Below, piece by piece: positions 7,545-8,072 of a stretch of DNA of 8,072 nucleotides. Position 1 is the stretch's first letter. Each line of letters starts with the position of its first letter. The notes beneath the pieces were generated by a model, which made no database searches, had not been told where the DNA came from, and was given only the letters and a program-made list of their open reading frames with translations. The DNA is from Bordetella parapertussis (lineage in GTDB: Bacteria > Pseudomonadota > Gammaproteobacteria > Burkholderiales > Burkholderiaceae): contig CAMDLJ010000105.1 in NCBI GenBank assembly GCA_945901665.1, forward strand, positions 1 through 8,072, read 5' to 3'. The position numbers were made by a program, and so were the translations under genes.

Positions 7545-7575
7545 ATTAAACAGCGACCCACGTGCTGGCTATCAA
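7545..7575 (-). promoter_or_regulatory. Possible uup promoter
   Basis: Reading the minus strand, TTGATA (complement of 7570-7575) and TTTAAT (complement of 7545-7550) are each one base from the sigma-70 consensus, separated by 19 bp. Transcription would start near 7538, about 100 nt before the uup ATG. The long spacer and the AT-rich setting make a chance match quite possible. Confidence 0.25.
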
Positions 7576-7603
7576 CGGCAGATCAAAAACAGCTTCGGAA
7601 AAT

Positions 7604-7622
7604 AAATTAAATCGTTTAAATT
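7604..7622. repeat. AT-rich interrupted palindrome
   Basis: The arms AAATTAAA (7604-7611) and TTTAAATT (7615-7622) flank a TCG centre and pair at seven of eight positions. It lies between the possible uup promoter and the rRNA promoters. It could be a protein-binding site or simply an AT-rich chance match. Confidence 0.3.
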
Positions 7623-7685
7623 CAACAGCTTGGATGTCTGTGGCGTGGGAAATCGTCAGCTCATTAGAAAAATAGGTGCCGTCAG

Positions 7686-7715
7686 TTGACCGGCGACCAA
7701 ATTCCGATATATACT
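7686..7715 (+). promoter_or_regulatory. rRNA operon promoter P1 (upstream)
   Basis: TTGACC (7686-7691) and TATACT (7710-7715), each one base off the sigma-70 consensus, are separated by 18 bp. Transcription is expected near 7722 after a GC-rich discriminator (GCAGGG), the kind linked to stringent and growth-rate control of rRNA promoters. An A-rich tract at 7663-7673 sits about 50-60 bp upstream of that start, where an UP element would be. It is the first of two tandem promoters, spaced much like P1 and P2 of E. coli rrn operons. Confidence 0.65.
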
Positions 7716-7720
7716 GCAGG

Positions 7721-7770
7721 GCTTCGCACAAACAGCAATGCGTCTTAAAGGCTTCGCAAATTGTGCAAAA
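7721..7770 (+). repeat. Repeated GCTTCGCA motifs upstream of P2
   Basis: GCTTCGCA occurs at 7721-7728 and again at 7751-7758, exactly 30 bp apart, close to three helical turns. In addition GCACAA (7726-7731) and TTGTGC (7761-7766) form an inverted pair. The second copy lies about 52-67 bp before the predicted P2 start, where activator sites (Fis in E. coli) are often found. Binding by any protein is inference. Confidence 0.35.
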
Positions 7771-7781
7771 GACCCCAAGTG

Positions 7782-7811
7782 TTGACAGGACTTAAATAAT
7801 CGTGTCATAAT
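7782..7811 (+). promoter_or_regulatory. rRNA operon promoter P2 (proximal)
   Basis: A perfect -35 TTGACA (7782-7787) is followed after 18 bp by CATAAT (7806-7811), one base off the -10 consensus. Transcription is expected near 7817-7819, just before the antitermination signals and about 190 nt before the 16S 5' end. It is the stronger-looking of the two promoters on -35 match. Confidence 0.75.
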
Positions 7812-7820
7812 CCTTGGCTC

Positions 7821-7834
7821 AGCTGATCGCAGCT
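7821..7834 (+). promoter_or_regulatory. boxB-like hairpin of the rRNA leader
   Basis: AGCTG-ATCG-CAGCT is a perfect 5-bp stem with a 4-nt loop. It lies 7 nt before boxA, the same order (boxB, boxA, boxC) as in E. coli rrn leaders. In rRNA antitermination boxB matters less than boxA, so the call rests on position and structure. Confidence 0.5.
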
Positions 7835-7841
7835 AATCAAC

Positions 7842-7853
7842 GGTTCGTTAACA
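7842..7853 (+). promoter_or_regulatory. boxA antitermination signal
   Basis: GGTTCGTTAACA matches the rrn boxA core (E. coli TGCTCTTTAACA) at most positions, including the TTAACA end. As leader RNA this element binds NusB/NusE (S10) and helps polymerase pass Rho-dependent stops in the untranslated rRNA operon. Its distance to boxC is close to that in E. coli rrnB, which supports the match. Confidence 0.7.
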
Positions 7854-7868
7854 ACTTACAGCCGATAA

Positions 7869-7880
7869 GCGTGGGCGTTT
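7869..7880 (+). promoter_or_regulatory. boxC element of the rRNA leader
   Basis: GCGTGGGCGTTT corresponds to the GT-rich boxC of E. coli rrn leaders (TGTGTGGGCACT), and the bases after it (GAAG) also match the E. coli leader. It completes the boxB-boxA-boxC set. Confidence 0.6.
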
Positions 7881-7908
7881 GAAGGCAATTGCCAAGGTTC
7901 TAGTAACC

Positions 7909-7989
7909 GAGGCCGCAAGGCCTCAAACGCTCATGAGAATAGAAGTGAAGTTCACTTCAATTCCGTTTTTATGAGTTGCTCGAAAGAGC
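7909..7989 (+). other. Three hairpins in the pre-16S leader
   Basis: Three local stem-loops lie between boxC and the mature 16S end. The first is GAGGCC-GCAA-GGCCTC at 7909-7924, with a GNRA loop. The second is GAAGTG-AAGTT-CACTTC at 7942-7958. The third is GCTC-GAAA-GAGC at 7978-7989, again with a GNRA loop. Such leader structures commonly help RNA folding, RNase processing and assembly. The partner strand of the long processing stem would be beyond the 16S gene, outside this window. Confidence 0.6.
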
Positions 7990-8005
7990 GAAAAAATTCA
8001 AGATC

Positions 8006-8072
8006 GAACTATAGAGTTTGATCCTGGCTCAGATTGAACGCTGGCGGAATGCTTTACACATGCAAGTCGAAC
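8006..8072 (+). rRNA. rrs: 16S ribosomal RNA, 5' end (cut by window edge)
   Basis: The universal 16S start AGAGTTTGATCCTGGCTCAG is at 8013-8032 and corresponds to E. coli position 8 onward, which places the mature 5' end near 8006. It continues with ATTGAACGCTGGCGG and ends in ATGCAAGTCGAAC, the region just before variable region V1. The GGAATGCTTTACACATGC stretch is typical of Comamonadaceae. About 67 of roughly 1,530 nt are present. Confidence 0.97.

Larger units (their letters stand above)
7441..7681. other. Non-coding stretch between uup and the rRNA promoters
   Basis: About 240 nt lie between the uup start and the first rRNA promoter. The right half is AT-rich compared with the coding regions, including an interrupted AT palindrome at 7604-7622 and an A-rich tract at 7663-7673. 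A 61-codon open frame (7546-7731, minus) resembles nothing known and runs across the promoter, so no gene is called here. The stretch probably holds the uup promoter and upstream activating DNA for the rRNA operon. Confidence 0.6.

Noticed and set aside
7546..7731. A 61-codon open frame on the minus strand in the uup-rRNA gap
   Set aside because: It resembles no family I know, lies across the well-supported P1 promoter, and sits in AT-rich DNA where short open frames occur by chance.

Overview
The window looks like chromosomal DNA from a betaproteobacterium of the order Burkholderiales, most likely the family Comamonadaceae (Limnohabitans/Rhodoferax-like). The evidence is the 16S rRNA 5' end at the right edge, which reads GGAATGCTTTACACATGC after the universal start and is typical of that group, together with the GC-rich coding style and the protein variants seen. 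The genus is an inference, not a determination.

Layout from left to right. (1) Positions 1-2358, minus strand: the 5' end of hemE (uroporphyrinogen decarboxylase, cut by the window edge) lies just downstream of a long dsbD/scsB-type membrane thiol:disulfide reductase gene. (2) Positions 2435-3229, plus strand: a lone creatininase-superfamily metallohydrolase gene, divergent from dsbD. (3) Positions 3250-7440, minus strand: a run of four genes, transcribed in the order uup (ABC-F ATPase), lysE-type amino-acid exporter, phzF-like isomerase and histidine-phosphatase-family protein. The gaps are short (36, 31 and 71 nt), so they are probably co-transcribed at least in part. (4) Positions 7441-8005: a non-coding region, divergent from uup, that holds the control region of a ribosomal RNA operon. 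It contains two good sigma-70 promoters 96 bp apart, a boxB-like hairpin, boxA, boxC and several leader hairpins. (5) Position about 8006 to the end: the first ~67 nt of the 16S rRNA gene, plus strand.

Functionally this is mostly housekeeping: haem synthesis, periplasmic or cell-envelope thiol reduction, translation or DNA-repair ATPase, small-molecule export and metabolism, and rRNA synthesis. The lysE-phzF pair with a downstream phosphatase-fold gene is the only group that suggests a shared metabolic job, and its substrate cannot be told from sequence.

I saw no mobile element, CRISPR array, tRNA, phage gene or convincing novel system. The points most worth a second look are the complete rrn antitermination leader with tandem promoters, the histidine-phosphatase protein that lacks the second catalytic histidine, the creatininase relative with an altered metal motif, and a hairpin that could mask the lysE ribosome binding site.
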